Origin: Sphingobacterium sp. BN32
GTDB lineage: Bacteria > Bacteroidota > Bacteroidia > Sphingobacteriales > Sphingobacteriaceae
Direction of reading: 5' to 3'
DNA length: 64,000 bases
Assembly (NCBI RefSeq): GCF_030503615.1
Contig: NZ_CP129963.1
Coordinates: 1,488,001-1,552,000 of the forward strand
Positions 15,362 through 22,610 of this stretch are shown one piece after another. The notes beneath the pieces were generated by a model. That model saw only the letters and a list, made by a program, of their open reading frames with translations, was not told the origin of the DNA and searched no databases. Positions within the stretch are counted from its first letter, which is position 1; each line of letters starts with the position of its first letter. A program made the translations under genes and the position numbers.

Positions 15362-16270
15362 TTAGTATAAATCAATCATTTTCCGATAACTCGATGGGCT
15401 TGAACCAGTATGACGATGAAAAAACTTGCCGAAATGGGCAGTATCATAATAGCCCAGTTGTCCCGCAATTTGGGAAATATTCAGGTCGGTTTGTAGGAGT
15501 AGCACCTTCGCTTCCTGTACGATGATTTCGTTCAAGATTTGTGAGGCGGTCATCTGCATATTCGACTTCACCGTTTTGTTAAGATGGTTTGCTGTAACGG
15601 AGAGTTTATCGGCGTATTTTGTTAGGGGCCATGCTTCCATATAATGTTTTCTGGCCAGATGCAGAAAGGCTTGTGTCAGTTTTGTTTTCTTATCAACGAT
15701 ATCTCTATTTGTTCTTTTTCCGATTTGATAAATCTCTGCCAGAATGGTTTGCAAGTAAAATGGAATAAGCTTGAATCGGTCGGGTTGACCAACTGGTTGT
15801 TGGTAAAGTTCATGCATTATATGGAACAGTGTTTCTAATCTAACCTGTTCTGGCGCGGTTAGATTAAGCTTTAATGGAAAAGTCGGGTCTAGGAACATGT
15901 CCAAAAGAAAGGGAGCATGCTCTAGGAAATCATCTGCAAAATGGCAGTAATAACCGTCTAAATCATCTGACATGTCGATCGTGCTGGTAATCGTTTCTTT
16001 AGCGACTAAGAGGAATTCACCCGCTCGAAGTACATGTTTTTGGATTCCGGAAAGTCGGGTTGTACTACCTTTCGTGATGAGCATGAGATCCGATACTGTC
16101 TTTTTATGAACCGGCAATGGCAGTCGCAGATTGACTTTCGTTTTTTGAAATGAATGTATAAAAAAACGGTCGACCTGCTCGCGGAAAATTGATGGTTCTT
16201 CAGACTCATCGATGAAGACCAATCTGAAATCTAAGGGGTGATAAGTAGAGATTCTTGTCTTTTTGTTCAT
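15362..16270 (-). CDS. AraC family transcriptional regulator
   Basis: A 302-residue regulator. The N-terminal ~200 residues look like a cupin-type effector domain (LPLPVHKKTVSDLMLITKGSTTR, HVLRAGEFLLVAKE). The C-terminal ~100 residues hold the double HTH of AraC/XylS proteins (LTKYADKLSVTANHLNKTVKS, then DLNISQIAGQLGYYDTAHFGKFFHRHTGSSPSSYRK). The effector is unknown. It is flanked downstream, on the same strand and 71 bp away, by a beta-barrel gene. The spacer upstream of the start contains a 12-bp palindrome AATGTATACATT (16288-16299), a possible autoregulatory site. Confidence 0.92.
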   Translation of the reverse strand: MNKKTRISTYHPLDFRLVFIDESEEPSIFREQVDRFFIHSFQKTKVNLRLPLPVHKKTVSDLMLITKGSTTRLSGIQKHVLRAGEFLLVAKETITSTIDMSDDLDGYYCHFADDFLEHAPFLLDMFLDPTFPLKLNLTAPEQVRLETLFHIMHELYQQPVGQPDRFKLIPFYLQTILAEIYQIGKRTNRDIVDKKTKLTQAFLHLARKHYMEAWPLTKYADKLSVTANHLNKTVKSNMQMTASQILNEIIVQEAKVLLLQTDLNISQIAGQLGYYDTAHFGKFFHRHTGSSPSSYRKMIDLY

Positions 16271-16287
16271 GTGCTCACTAATGTAGC

Positions 16288-16299
16288 AATGTATACATT
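16288..16299. promoter_or_regulatory. 12-bp palindrome AATGTATACATT upstream of the AraC-type gene
   Basis: Perfect palindrome 18 bp before the start codon of the AraC-family gene. Its location near the expected transcription start makes it a candidate operator. Confidence 0.3.
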
Positions 16300-16389
16300 T
16301 TTTTGATATTACAGGGGTAACAAAAAGCTATTGTTTATTTAATACTTACAGCATGACAAATTGTTAATTATTAATTAAGTTTGATTGTA

Positions 16390-16439
16390 TTCAATTTTTT
16401 GAAATTGAAAGTTGTTGATATTCAATTTTTTAAATTTAA
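16390..16439. promoter_or_regulatory. Duplicated inverted repeat upstream of the orphan HTH gene
   Basis: Copy 1 is a perfect 8-bp inverted repeat, TTCAATTT-TTTG-AAATTGAA (16390-16409). Copy 2, TTCAATTT-TTT-AAATTTAA (16421-16439), differs at one position of the right arm. Their left arms start 31 bp apart, close to three helical turns, so two dimers could bind the same DNA face. They end 12 bp before the HTH gene. Confidence 0.5.
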
Positions 16440-16450
16440 AATAATAGTAT

Positions 16451-16753
16451 ATGAAGAGCTTGCTACTTCAGACGAAAATTTCGGTTGAAAAGGTGTTGAC
16501 ATTATTGACTGATCATATCGAATCACAAAGAAGGCCTGAAGGGTCGGGTTTTGACACTAGCGAAAAAAAGCGAGATGACCGAGATAGAGTCATTCTTTAT
16601 GATGCTCACGATGTTCGCAGGATTTTGCGAATAGAGCGCAGTACCTACTATCGATGGGTAAAAAGCGGTCTGCTTAAACCTATTCAGATCATGGGCAAGC
16701 ATTATTATACCTCACGCTTTATTGAAGATGTGCAAAGAGCGAAAGGAAAGTAG
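16451..16753 (+). CDS. Orphan helix-turn-helix DNA-binding protein (excisionase/MerR-like)
   Basis: A 100-residue protein with a disordered charged middle (DTSEKKRDDRDR) and a C-terminal HTH of the type annotated as HTH_17 (ILYDAHDVRRILRIERSTYYRWVKSGLLKPIQIMGKHYYTSRFIED). Such small proteins are common in Bacteroidota, both on integrative elements and as free-standing regulators. No integrase or mobilisation gene is nearby, so a mobile origin is not supported. Two inverted repeats lie immediately upstream, so it may regulate itself. A terminator follows. Confidence 0.82.
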   Translation: MKSLLLQTKISVEKVLTLLTDHIESQRRPEGSGFDTSEKKRDDRDRVILYDAHDVRRILRIERSTYYRWVKSGLLKPIQIMGKHYYTSRFIEDVQRAKGK

Positions 16754-16768
16754 TTGCGGGATATATGA

Positions 16769-16817
16769 AGAGAGCCCCTCATAGAAGGATGAAGGGCTCT
16801 TGATACTTTTTCAATTT
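16769..16817 (+). terminator. Rho-independent terminator of the HTH gene
   Basis: AGAGCCC (16771-16777) pairs with GGGCTCT (16794-16800), extended by TCAT/ATGA inside the loop region, and is followed by T-rich sequence up to ~16817. Confidence 0.7.
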
Positions 16818-16846
16818 TTTTGACTTTTATGAGTCAAGGCGTTGAA

Positions 16847-18478
16847 TTATTTTTCAATTTCTTTTAGGCTCGCCATTTTCTTGTACTCCAAGAATCCTTT
16901 AATATCTTCAAAATGTTCTCTCACCCTTTTGTTGCCAAACTCGAATACCTTTGTTGCCAAACCATCCAAGAAATCACGGTCGTGAGAAACTAGGATTAGG
17001 GTGCCGTCGAAATCCTGTAGCGCATCTTTGATGATGTCCTTGGTTTTCATGTCGAGGTGGTTGGTCGGCTCATCCAGAATCAAGACGTTGACCGGCTCTA
17101 ACAATAATTTGATCATTGCTAAACGTGTTTTTTCACCACCTGATAATACCTTTACTTTCTTGGTCGTATCATCACCACTGAACATGAAGGCGCCCAACAG
17201 ATCTTTGATCTTCACTCTTACATCGCCAACGGCAATTTGATCGATCGTTTCGAAAACGGTCAATTCTTCGTCTAATAATGCTGCTTGGTTCTGCGCGAAA
17301 TATCCTATTTTGGCATTATGCCCTACTTTTAAAGTTCCTTCCACATCAATTTCGCCCATAATCGCTTTGATCATCGTCGATTTACCCTCTCCATTTTTTC
17401 CAACAAAGGCAACCTTTTGTCCGCGCTCGATTACCATATTGGCATCTTTGAATACCAAGTGGTCGCCATAGGATTTGCACAAGTCCTCCACAATGACCGG
17501 ATAAGTTCCGGATCGAGGGGAAGGAGGGAATTTAAGGCGTAAAGCCGAGGTATCGACCTCATCGATTTGAATGATTTCCAACTTCTCCAACATCTTTACG
17601 CGCGACTGTACTTGCAATGTTTTTGAATAGGTGCCTTTAAAACGGTCAATAAACTCCTGATTATCGGCAATAAAGCGTTGTTGCTCTTCGTAGGCTTTTT
17701 GCTGGTGCATCCTACGTTCCTTACGCAATTCCAAGTAATGGCTATATTTTGCTTTGTAGTCGTAGATTTTACCCATTGTCACTTCAATTGTGCGGTTGGT
17801 AATATTATCCACAAATGCACGGTCGTGAGAGATGACAATTACGGCTTTGGCTTGGGTTACTAAGAAATCCTCTAACCATTGAATACTCTCGATATCCATA
17901 TGGTTGGTAGGCTCATCGAGTAGAATTAGATCTGGTTTTTTTAACAGGATCTTTGCTAACTCGATACGCATACGCCATCCACCGGAAAACTCAGATGTTT
18001 GTCGCGTAAAATCGGTACGTTCAAAGCCTAAGCCTTTTAAAACTTTTTCTACCTCAGCATCGTAGTTTGTCTCTTCGATGGAATAGAATTTCTCGCTTAA
18101 CTCTGAGACGCGTTCGATCAGCTTCATGTAATCATCAGATTCGTAGTCGGTACGAACATTCAACTGCTCGTTTAACTCCTCCAACTCGTCACGCATTTTA
18201 TATACCTCGTCGAAAGCCTTTGATGTTTCTTCAAAAACTGTCAAGTTATCTTTGGTCAACAAGTGCTGTGGCAGGTAGGCAATTACCGCATCCTTAGGGC
18301 CGGTTACTGATCCTGTTGTTGGTTTTCCAACGCCTGCGATAATTTTTAACAAGGTTGATTTTCCAGCACCATTTTTACCCATTAATGCGATTTTGTCATT
18401 TTCGTTGATCGCGAAAGATACATCGCTGAAAAGAGTTGTTCCACCAAAGGAAACGGAGATATTATTTACGTTGATCAC
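16847..18478 (-). CDS. ABC-F family ATP-binding protein (ribosome-associated)
   Basis: A 543-residue protein with two ABC ATPase domains and no membrane segments, the layout of ABC-F proteins, which act on ribosomes rather than as transporters. Domain 1 has Walker A GKNGAGKST (34-42), signature FSGGWRMR and a LDEPTNHMD Walker B. Domain 2 has GKNGEGKST, LSGGEKTRLAM and LDEPTNHLD. The two are joined by a long charged linker (HYLELRKERRMHQQKAYEEQ), the P-site tRNA interaction motif. Which subgroup it belongs to (EttA, Uup, YbiT or a resistance type) cannot be settled by eye. Stand-alone gene. Confidence 0.92.
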   Translation of the reverse strand: MINVNNISVSFGGTTLFSDVSFAINENDKIALMGKNGAGKSTLLKIIAGVGKPTTGSVTGPKDAVIAYLPQHLLTKDNLTVFEETSKAFDEVYKMRDELEELNEQLNVRTDYESDDYMKLIERVSELSEKFYSIEETNYDAEVEKVLKGLGFERTDFTRQTSEFSGGWRMRIELAKILLKKPDLILLDEPTNHMDIESIQWLEDFLVTQAKAVIVISHDRAFVDNITNRTIEVTMGKIYDYKAKYSHYLELRKERRMHQQKAYEEQQRFIADNQEFIDRFKGTYSKTLQVQSRVKMLEKLEIIQIDEVDTSALRLKFPPSPRSGTYPVIVEDLCKSYGDHLVFKDANMVIERGQKVAFVGKNGEGKSTMIKAIMGEIDVEGTLKVGHNAKIGYFAQNQAALLDEELTVFETIDQIAVGDVRVKIKDLLGAFMFSGDDTTKKVKVLSGGEKTRLAMIKLLLEPVNVLILDEPTNHLDMKTKDIIKDALQDFDGTLILVSHDRDFLDGLATKVFEFGNKRVREHFEDIKGFLEYKKMASLKEIEK

Positions 18479-18504
18479 TATAGCTTTTTTTAAATCAGCT
18501 GCAA

Positions 18505-18556
18505 AGATAATTATTAGACATCAGATTTAAGCCATCAGATATTAGAGCGTGGTGAG
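18505..18556. repeat. Interspersed repeat words (ATCTGATG / TCTAATA type)
   Basis: The spacer between the ABC-F start and the SRAP stop reads, on the minus strand, ATCTGATGGCTTAAATCTGATGTCTAATAA. These are the same words found in the tandem array at 12913-12944. The likeness points to a dispersed intergenic repeat family in this genome. Confidence 0.4.
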
Positions 18557-18571
18557 TCAGTAATTCGAAGA

Positions 18572-19261
18572 TTAGATAGCGTTTTGTATATCTGGACGAT
18601 CTGTATCTTCTCCGCGCGCCCCTGTCACCCTATAAGTTTGATGAGCTGCTAACTCGCCTGTATAAGGTCTCATGAGCTGTTGGATCTCATCTTTGCTATT
18701 CGCGTATAACCATGCATCTCTATCATCCGGTGAAATAATTAAAGGCATTCGTTTTTTCTCATTATGTATTTCTTCGAGTAGGGGATTTGCCGGCGTAGTG
18801 ATGATAGAAAAAGTAGGGTAGTGCTCTCCAGTTTCTTGGTCGGTGAAGTCGGAGAATACGATGCCAAGCGTAAAGATTTCTTTATTGGGTTTATAAATAA
18901 AGTAGTTCTCGGATTCTTTCTGACCTTTGACTTTATGCGGCTCATAGAAGCCATTGACATAGAGTAGACCTCGATTTTTATTGATATAGTTTTTATAAGA
19001 TGCCTTTTCAAATATGGATTCGGACTCTGCATTGAGTGTATTCGCGTATTTCGCGGCCTCCGCTTCTGTCTTCACCCAAAAAGGGATGAGTTTCCATCTG
19101 GCTTCTGTAATGCTGTCGTAGTTGCTATTTAGCGTGACGGGGAGGTTCGGCCTTGCGAATCCGGACACATGGTAAATCTCTTTTCCGCGATAATTGATTT
19201 TTTTATCTGGGAATTGCTGCTTTAGTTGCTGATTACTGGGGGTGGCAGAATGATAACACAT
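18572..19261 (-). CDS. SOS response-associated peptidase (SRAP, YedK/HMCES family)
   Basis: Binds single-stranded DNA at abasic sites and shields them through a covalent link to its N-terminal cysteine. I place the start at 19261 because it gives MCYHSATPS, putting the catalytic Cys at position 2; an ATG at 19279 would bury it. Other family marks are ITEARWKLIPFWVK, NTLNAESESIFEKASYK (the Asn/Glu region), GLLYVNGFYEPHK and STITTPAN-like followed by IHNEKKRMPLII with the active-site His. Length (229 aa) is normal. It stands alone; an SOS operator is not apparent. Confidence 0.92.
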   Translation of the reverse strand: MCYHSATPSNQQLKQQFPDKKINYRGKEIYHVSGFARPNLPVTLNSNYDSITEARWKLIPFWVKTEAEAAKYANTLNAESESIFEKASYKNYINKNRGLLYVNGFYEPHKVKGQKESENYFIYKPNKEIFTLGIVFSDFTDQETGEHYPTFSIITTPANPLLEEIHNEKKRMPLIISPDDRDAWLYANSKDEIQQLMRPYTGELAAHQTYRVTGARGEDTDRPDIQNAI

Positions 19262-19350
19262 AAAGCAATTTAAGTACAATTTATAAAAGCTAAAAATATT
19301 TATGCTTCCATTGAAATAAAGAAGGGATTCAAATCAAATTGCAATAGAAA

Positions 19351-19377
19351 AAAAGAGCCGTTATTACAACGGCTCTT
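19351..19377 (-). terminator. Rho-independent terminator of the fimbrillin gene
   Basis: AAGAGCCGTT (19353-19362) and AACGGCTCTT (19368-19377) form a perfect 10-bp stem over a 5-nt loop. Read on the minus strand it is followed by a T run, fitting the end of the fimbrillin transcript. Confidence 0.85.
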
Positions 19378-19417
19378 CGATGTTAATTATCATAGGAATA
19401 CGATATTATGTAGGGTC

Positions 19418-21133
19418 TTATAGCCTGCTTTTTACGCATCTTATTGGGAATCGACTATCGCGACGTGGTTTAACGTCATCATTAACCAATTTTGTATGTA
19501 CATATCTGAAGGATAGGAAATTGAAACGACGGTCGTTATTTTCATTCAGCGTGACGAAGGTGGGAGGCGCGTAGAGATAACCCTTAAACTGCGCATCAAC
19601 TCCGTTGTCACTCGTTCCTGGGTCGGGATCTTGTGCATCAGAGGCATGATAAATGACGTCAAAATTTCGAAAGGTGGATATGTCAGGCTCCGACAGCGGA
19701 ACGTTATTGACCACAGCGCCGCGCAATCCCCCACCTGGAAAGAATTTCAATTTCACTTGTTGTCCTGATTGGCTGTCTGTTCCATAAAAATAGATGTATC
19801 CAGCAGGATCTTTGGTACCTGTACTTGAGGATCCCAACCCATTAGGCTGTTGTCCGGTTAATTCGGTGTTCTCTACCCCGCTTTGGTTCACTACTGTTAG
19901 TGCCCCCAGGCTCTTGAAATCTGCAAGTGTTGGCATGCGCCATAAACCACCGTCGATTAATTTGCAGGGATCATTAAGGGGTAGCTGAATTTCTGGTGTT
20001 TCTGCTTGATAGGTCGTATTCATTGCTGGCCTTAGAATTTCCTCAGGCGACGCATAGTTCCAGTAGTCTGTCAATTTATAGTCATAACCTGTTTCTTCGG
20101 GATTAATTCGGTTGTAGTATATACCATTGTCGTAAGTCAGGTTCCCTTTTGCCCATATCAGATCGCCGACGATGATTTCAGAGGTTATGAACGTAATTTT
20201 TAGATTATATTGCCATCCTGGTTTCAACGTAAAACTGCCAATCAATTCGTTTACTTTGCGCTTTCCTCCTGCAGTGATGGTGAGATATATAGGAAAGGTA
20301 TCAGAGCTACCGTTGTAATAGTTTAAGGGATTGCTGATTACCCTAACTTGGCCAATTGCCGGGAAATTAAAATTCCTCGATTGAGCTGTGCCTGAAGTCG
20401 TGAAAGTGCCGTCATTTAACTTAACACTTGTCAATGAGCTGTAGTTGCCGCCTATTCTTCCGCTCAGCTCAGTGATCGTACCGATGGCGGAGGCGTCTAC
20501 CGTAGCGGTAATTTGACTGAGTAGATTTTTCATCACCAAACTAATATTGTTTTGCCCACTGGTAGGTGTGATGGTTTTTTTTAGATAGAGCCAGCTATTG
20601 TTATAGGTGTCCGTAAGGGATATATTGGGTAAAACCGGATTTGTAGAGAGTGCTGCATTTGGTGCTGCCCCAGGGTCTACATTCTTTCCATAGGAATAAG
20701 CGATAAATATATAGGGTGTATTTCCATCAAGAAGGAAACTTCCTGCGGAAGCCTCGGCCCCTACAGTAAATAATTTTTGATCTATATACGATCCATTTGA
20801 GGTGTAGACCACAACGCGGTAAAGGGTTCCTGCAGGAAGTGGAGATTGGGTTGCTACGCGGTTATTCTTTCCCGACATTAATTCTGCGCGCAAGATTTTA
20901 CCTTCAGACCATGGGATCTCAACGACTTGCCGATTTGCATTGATATCCGTCGGCATTGCTCTGCCTTCGCCTTTTTCTTCGTCGTATTGCATACTAACAT
21001 TAACGCTTACTTGCGCGTCGCCTACGGATTCATTGAACTCTCTTTTTGCGCAGGAGATAAAAAAGCTGTTTAGCAGTAGTGTACAGCTTATTCCAATTAA
21101 GCTGTAGATCCTTTTTGCTGTGATTCGATTCAT
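19418..21133 (-). CDS. Fimbrillin-family lipoprotein with C-terminal FISUMP-like domain
   Basis: A 571-residue surface lipoprotein (lipobox ending FFISC, Cys28 from the ATG at 21133; an ATG at 21160 would lengthen the leader). The N-terminal ~300 residues resemble FimA/Mfa-type fimbrillins (VSVNVSMQYDEEKGEGRAM, LPAGTLYRVVVYTSNGSY, GNTPYIFIAYSYG, NLLSQITATVDAS). The C-terminal ~250 residues look like the Fibrobacter-type FISUMP domain: DPCKLIDGGLWRMPTLADF, then PIRCVK near the end. The role is probably adhesion or a surface structure. No other fimbrial genes adjoin it, so it may be an orphan adhesin. Confidence 0.78.
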   Translation of the reverse strand: MNRITAKRIYSLIGISCTLLLNSFFISCAKREFNESVGDAQVSVNVSMQYDEEKGEGRAMPTDINANRQVVEIPWSEGKILRAELMSGKNNRVATQSPLPAGTLYRVVVYTSNGSYIDQKLFTVGAEASAGSFLLDGNTPYIFIAYSYGKNVDPGAAPNAALSTNPVLPNISLTDTYNNSWLYLKKTITPTSGQNNISLVMKNLLSQITATVDASAIGTITELSGRIGGNYSSLTSVKLNDGTFTTSGTAQSRNFNFPAIGQVRVISNPLNYYNGSSDTFPIYLTITAGGKRKVNELIGSFTLKPGWQYNLKITFITSEIIVGDLIWAKGNLTYDNGIYYNRINPEETGYDYKLTDYWNYASPEEILRPAMNTTYQAETPEIQLPLNDPCKLIDGGLWRMPTLADFKSLGALTVVNQSGVENTELTGQQPNGLGSSSTGTKDPAGYIYFYGTDSQSGQQVKLKFFPGGGLRGAVVNNVPLSEPDISTFRNFDVIYHASDAQDPDPGTSDNGVDAQFKGYLYAPPTFVTLNENNDRRFNFLSFRYVHTKLVNDDVKPRRDSRFPIRCVKSRL

Positions 21134-21492
21134 TATTGATTGGGTGTAAATTATATTCATACTTTCCTTCGAAAAGAAGCTAAAACCTTGTAGTTAATAG
21201 CCTTATCCAACACTAAGGTGTGCTTGTTTTGGTTAATAATAAATGATTCTAATCACTACATTTAATTATTAAAATTATAATAAACCATTCGGTAATAATA
21301 TAAACCTTTAATGAAGATTTTTGATTGTTTAGCTGTATGTTTATGTCATTTAGGTCTATTCTTTGCTAAAATGTCTCATATTGTTCCATTTCCAAAATGT
21401 TTTTTCGATGGTTGTTATGTTTGCTCTCGATATCAATAACAAAAGTCGGTCAGCATGCGGACCATTTAGTTTTAATTAAAAAAAAAGAAAAC
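21134..21492. other. Divergent AT-rich spacer
   Basis: The gap between the fimbrillin start (-) and the DUF6266 start (+) must hold both promoters. I find no perfect TAnnTTTG box with a good -33 partner on either strand, and no convincing operator. The open frame running from 21397 into the DUF6266 gene is an upstream extension without conserved content. Confidence 0.4.
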
Positions 21493-22131
21493 ATGGCAAG
21501 AATTTTAAGTGGAATTTTAGGTGGCTTTGAAGGAAAAGTCGGAAATGTAGTTGGAAGTCGATGGAGAAGTATCTCGTACATTCGCTCGTTGCCTCGTCGG
21601 TCGAGAAAAGAACCAAGCGAAAAACAATTGGCTACGAGGCTGAAATTTAGTTTAGCATCGGCGTTTGTTTATCCTATTCGTTCAATCATAGATGTAGGAT
21701 TTACGGATTCCAACATCACGGATTCAACCGCTACAGCTAATTTTATTGGTCAGATCATAAATAACGCAATAGTTGGTTCTTATCCCGACTTAAAGATCGA
21801 CTACAGTAAGGTTATCATTAGCAAGGGAGGGATTTCTCCACTTAAGGATTTACAAATTACGATAAACAGCCCGTCTGATATTATCATAAGTTGGTCTTTT
21901 ACTGATGGACATTTTAGTGGCAAGGGATCCGACAAGGTATTGGCTGTGCTGTATGATGATCTTAAGAAAGAGTATCAGATTTTGGAGGACGCAACTCGAC
22001 TTTCAAAACAAGTGAAATTAAATATTACGGACCAGACAACGAGTGCCAGTTTACATGTTTGGCTGTTTTGTATCGAGGAAAAAAGAAATAAGGTGTCGGA
22101 AAGCCAATATTTGCTGATAAAACGATCTTAG
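21493..22131 (+). CDS. DUF6266 family protein
   Basis: A 212-residue protein starting MARILSGILGGFEGKVGNVVG, followed by RWRSISYIRSLPRRSRKEPSEKQLATRLKF. This opening block is the diagnostic part of DUF6266, a family abundant in Sphingobacteriaceae and Flavobacteriia. The rest is predicted mostly beta (DLQITINSPSDIIISWSF, KVLAVLYDDLKKEYQILED, SASLHVWLFCIEE). I chose the ATG at 21493; the longer frame from 21397 carries unrelated residues. There is no signal peptide. Function unknown; a basic N-terminal segment with many Arg residues could bind nucleic acid or a surface, but this is speculation. Confidence 0.85.
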   Translation: MARILSGILGGFEGKVGNVVGSRWRSISYIRSLPRRSRKEPSEKQLATRLKFSLASAFVYPIRSIIDVGFTDSNITDSTATANFIGQIINNAIVGSYPDLKIDYSKVIISKGGISPLKDLQITINSPSDIIISWSFTDGHFSGKGSDKVLAVLYDDLKKEYQILEDATRLSKQVKLNITDQTTSASLHVWLFCIEEKRNKVSESQYLLIKRS

Positions 22132-22220
22132 TTTATCTCGGTGCAGCGTAGCATCAAACGGCGTTAAACATTTACATTAATTAATCGAATGGCAATATTC
22201 CATTCTAAACAAAGAATAAT
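22132..22220. promoter_or_regulatory. Spacer with a 6-bp inverted repeat
   Basis: GAATGG (22187-22192) and CCATTC (22200-22205) form an inverted repeat 16 bp upstream of the ATG at 22221. No clear promoter box is seen. Confidence 0.25.
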
Positions 22221-22569
22221 ATGAAACAAACATTAGAGCATATACGATTCGTCGTGAAAATGATATTGAAATCATCATCCAAATTTCCAGAAAAATTGAT
22301 TCGGATAGGAACGTATTTGGATTTCAGTATGAGCGTCCTTCTTCAGTTGTTGGAAATAATCGAAAAGGACAAGAGAAATAAAGGCCCAAAAAGCAGAGGT
22401 TTTGGACTGGTATAAAACGGTGTCCCTTTGGACGCTTGGCGGTACAGCCTGTTCGTTTTGTTTTAGTTTATCCCTAAATGACATATTCAGCAGTGTTGTT
22501 CTGACCATCATCGGTTCCTTAATCAGCTTTTTATTAAGCGTTTTGTTGAGCAGTAGAGTGAAAAAGTAA
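22221..22569 (+). pseudogene. Small membrane-protein gene apparently broken by a frameshift
   Basis: A frame from the ATG at 22221 runs through a plausible amphipathic N-terminus (MKQTLEHIRFVVKM..., SVLLQLLEIIEKDKR) but then continues into unrelated residues and stops at 22415. From about 22372 a second frame, shifted by +1, carries REIKAQKAEVLDWYKTVS, then two hydrophobic segments (LWTLGGTACSFCFSL and SVVLTIIGSLISFLLSVLL) and ends at 22567-22569 with SSRVKK. This second frame has no ATG. The simplest reading is one small membrane protein of ~115 residues with a one-base insertion near 22370-22380. Alternatives are two overlapping tiny genes or a programmed shift. Confidence 0.45.
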
Positions 22570-22572
22570 GAA

Positions 22573-22596
22573 AAAAGGCACCCACGGGTGCCTTTT
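22573..22596. terminator. Bidirectional Rho-independent terminator
   Basis: AAAAGGCAC...GTGCCTTTT hairpin (22573-22596) with A and T runs on both sides, between the small membrane gene (+) and the converging hydrolase gene (-). Confidence 0.8.
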
Positions 22597-22610
22597 GATA
22601 TCTAGCCATT

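Noticed and set aside
16451..16753. Idea that the excisionase-like HTH gene marks an integrative element
   Set aside because: No integrase, relaxase, transfer gene, tRNA att site or flanking direct repeats were found around it.
21397..21492. Extended N-terminus of the DUF6266 gene (32 residues)
   Set aside because: The extra residues look unlike a conserved domain, and the family motif begins exactly at the ATG at 21493.
22275..22511. Minus-strand frame of 78 codons across the frameshifted membrane gene
   Set aside because: It shows no signal peptide or family motif, and the plus strand has convincing transmembrane segments over the same bases.
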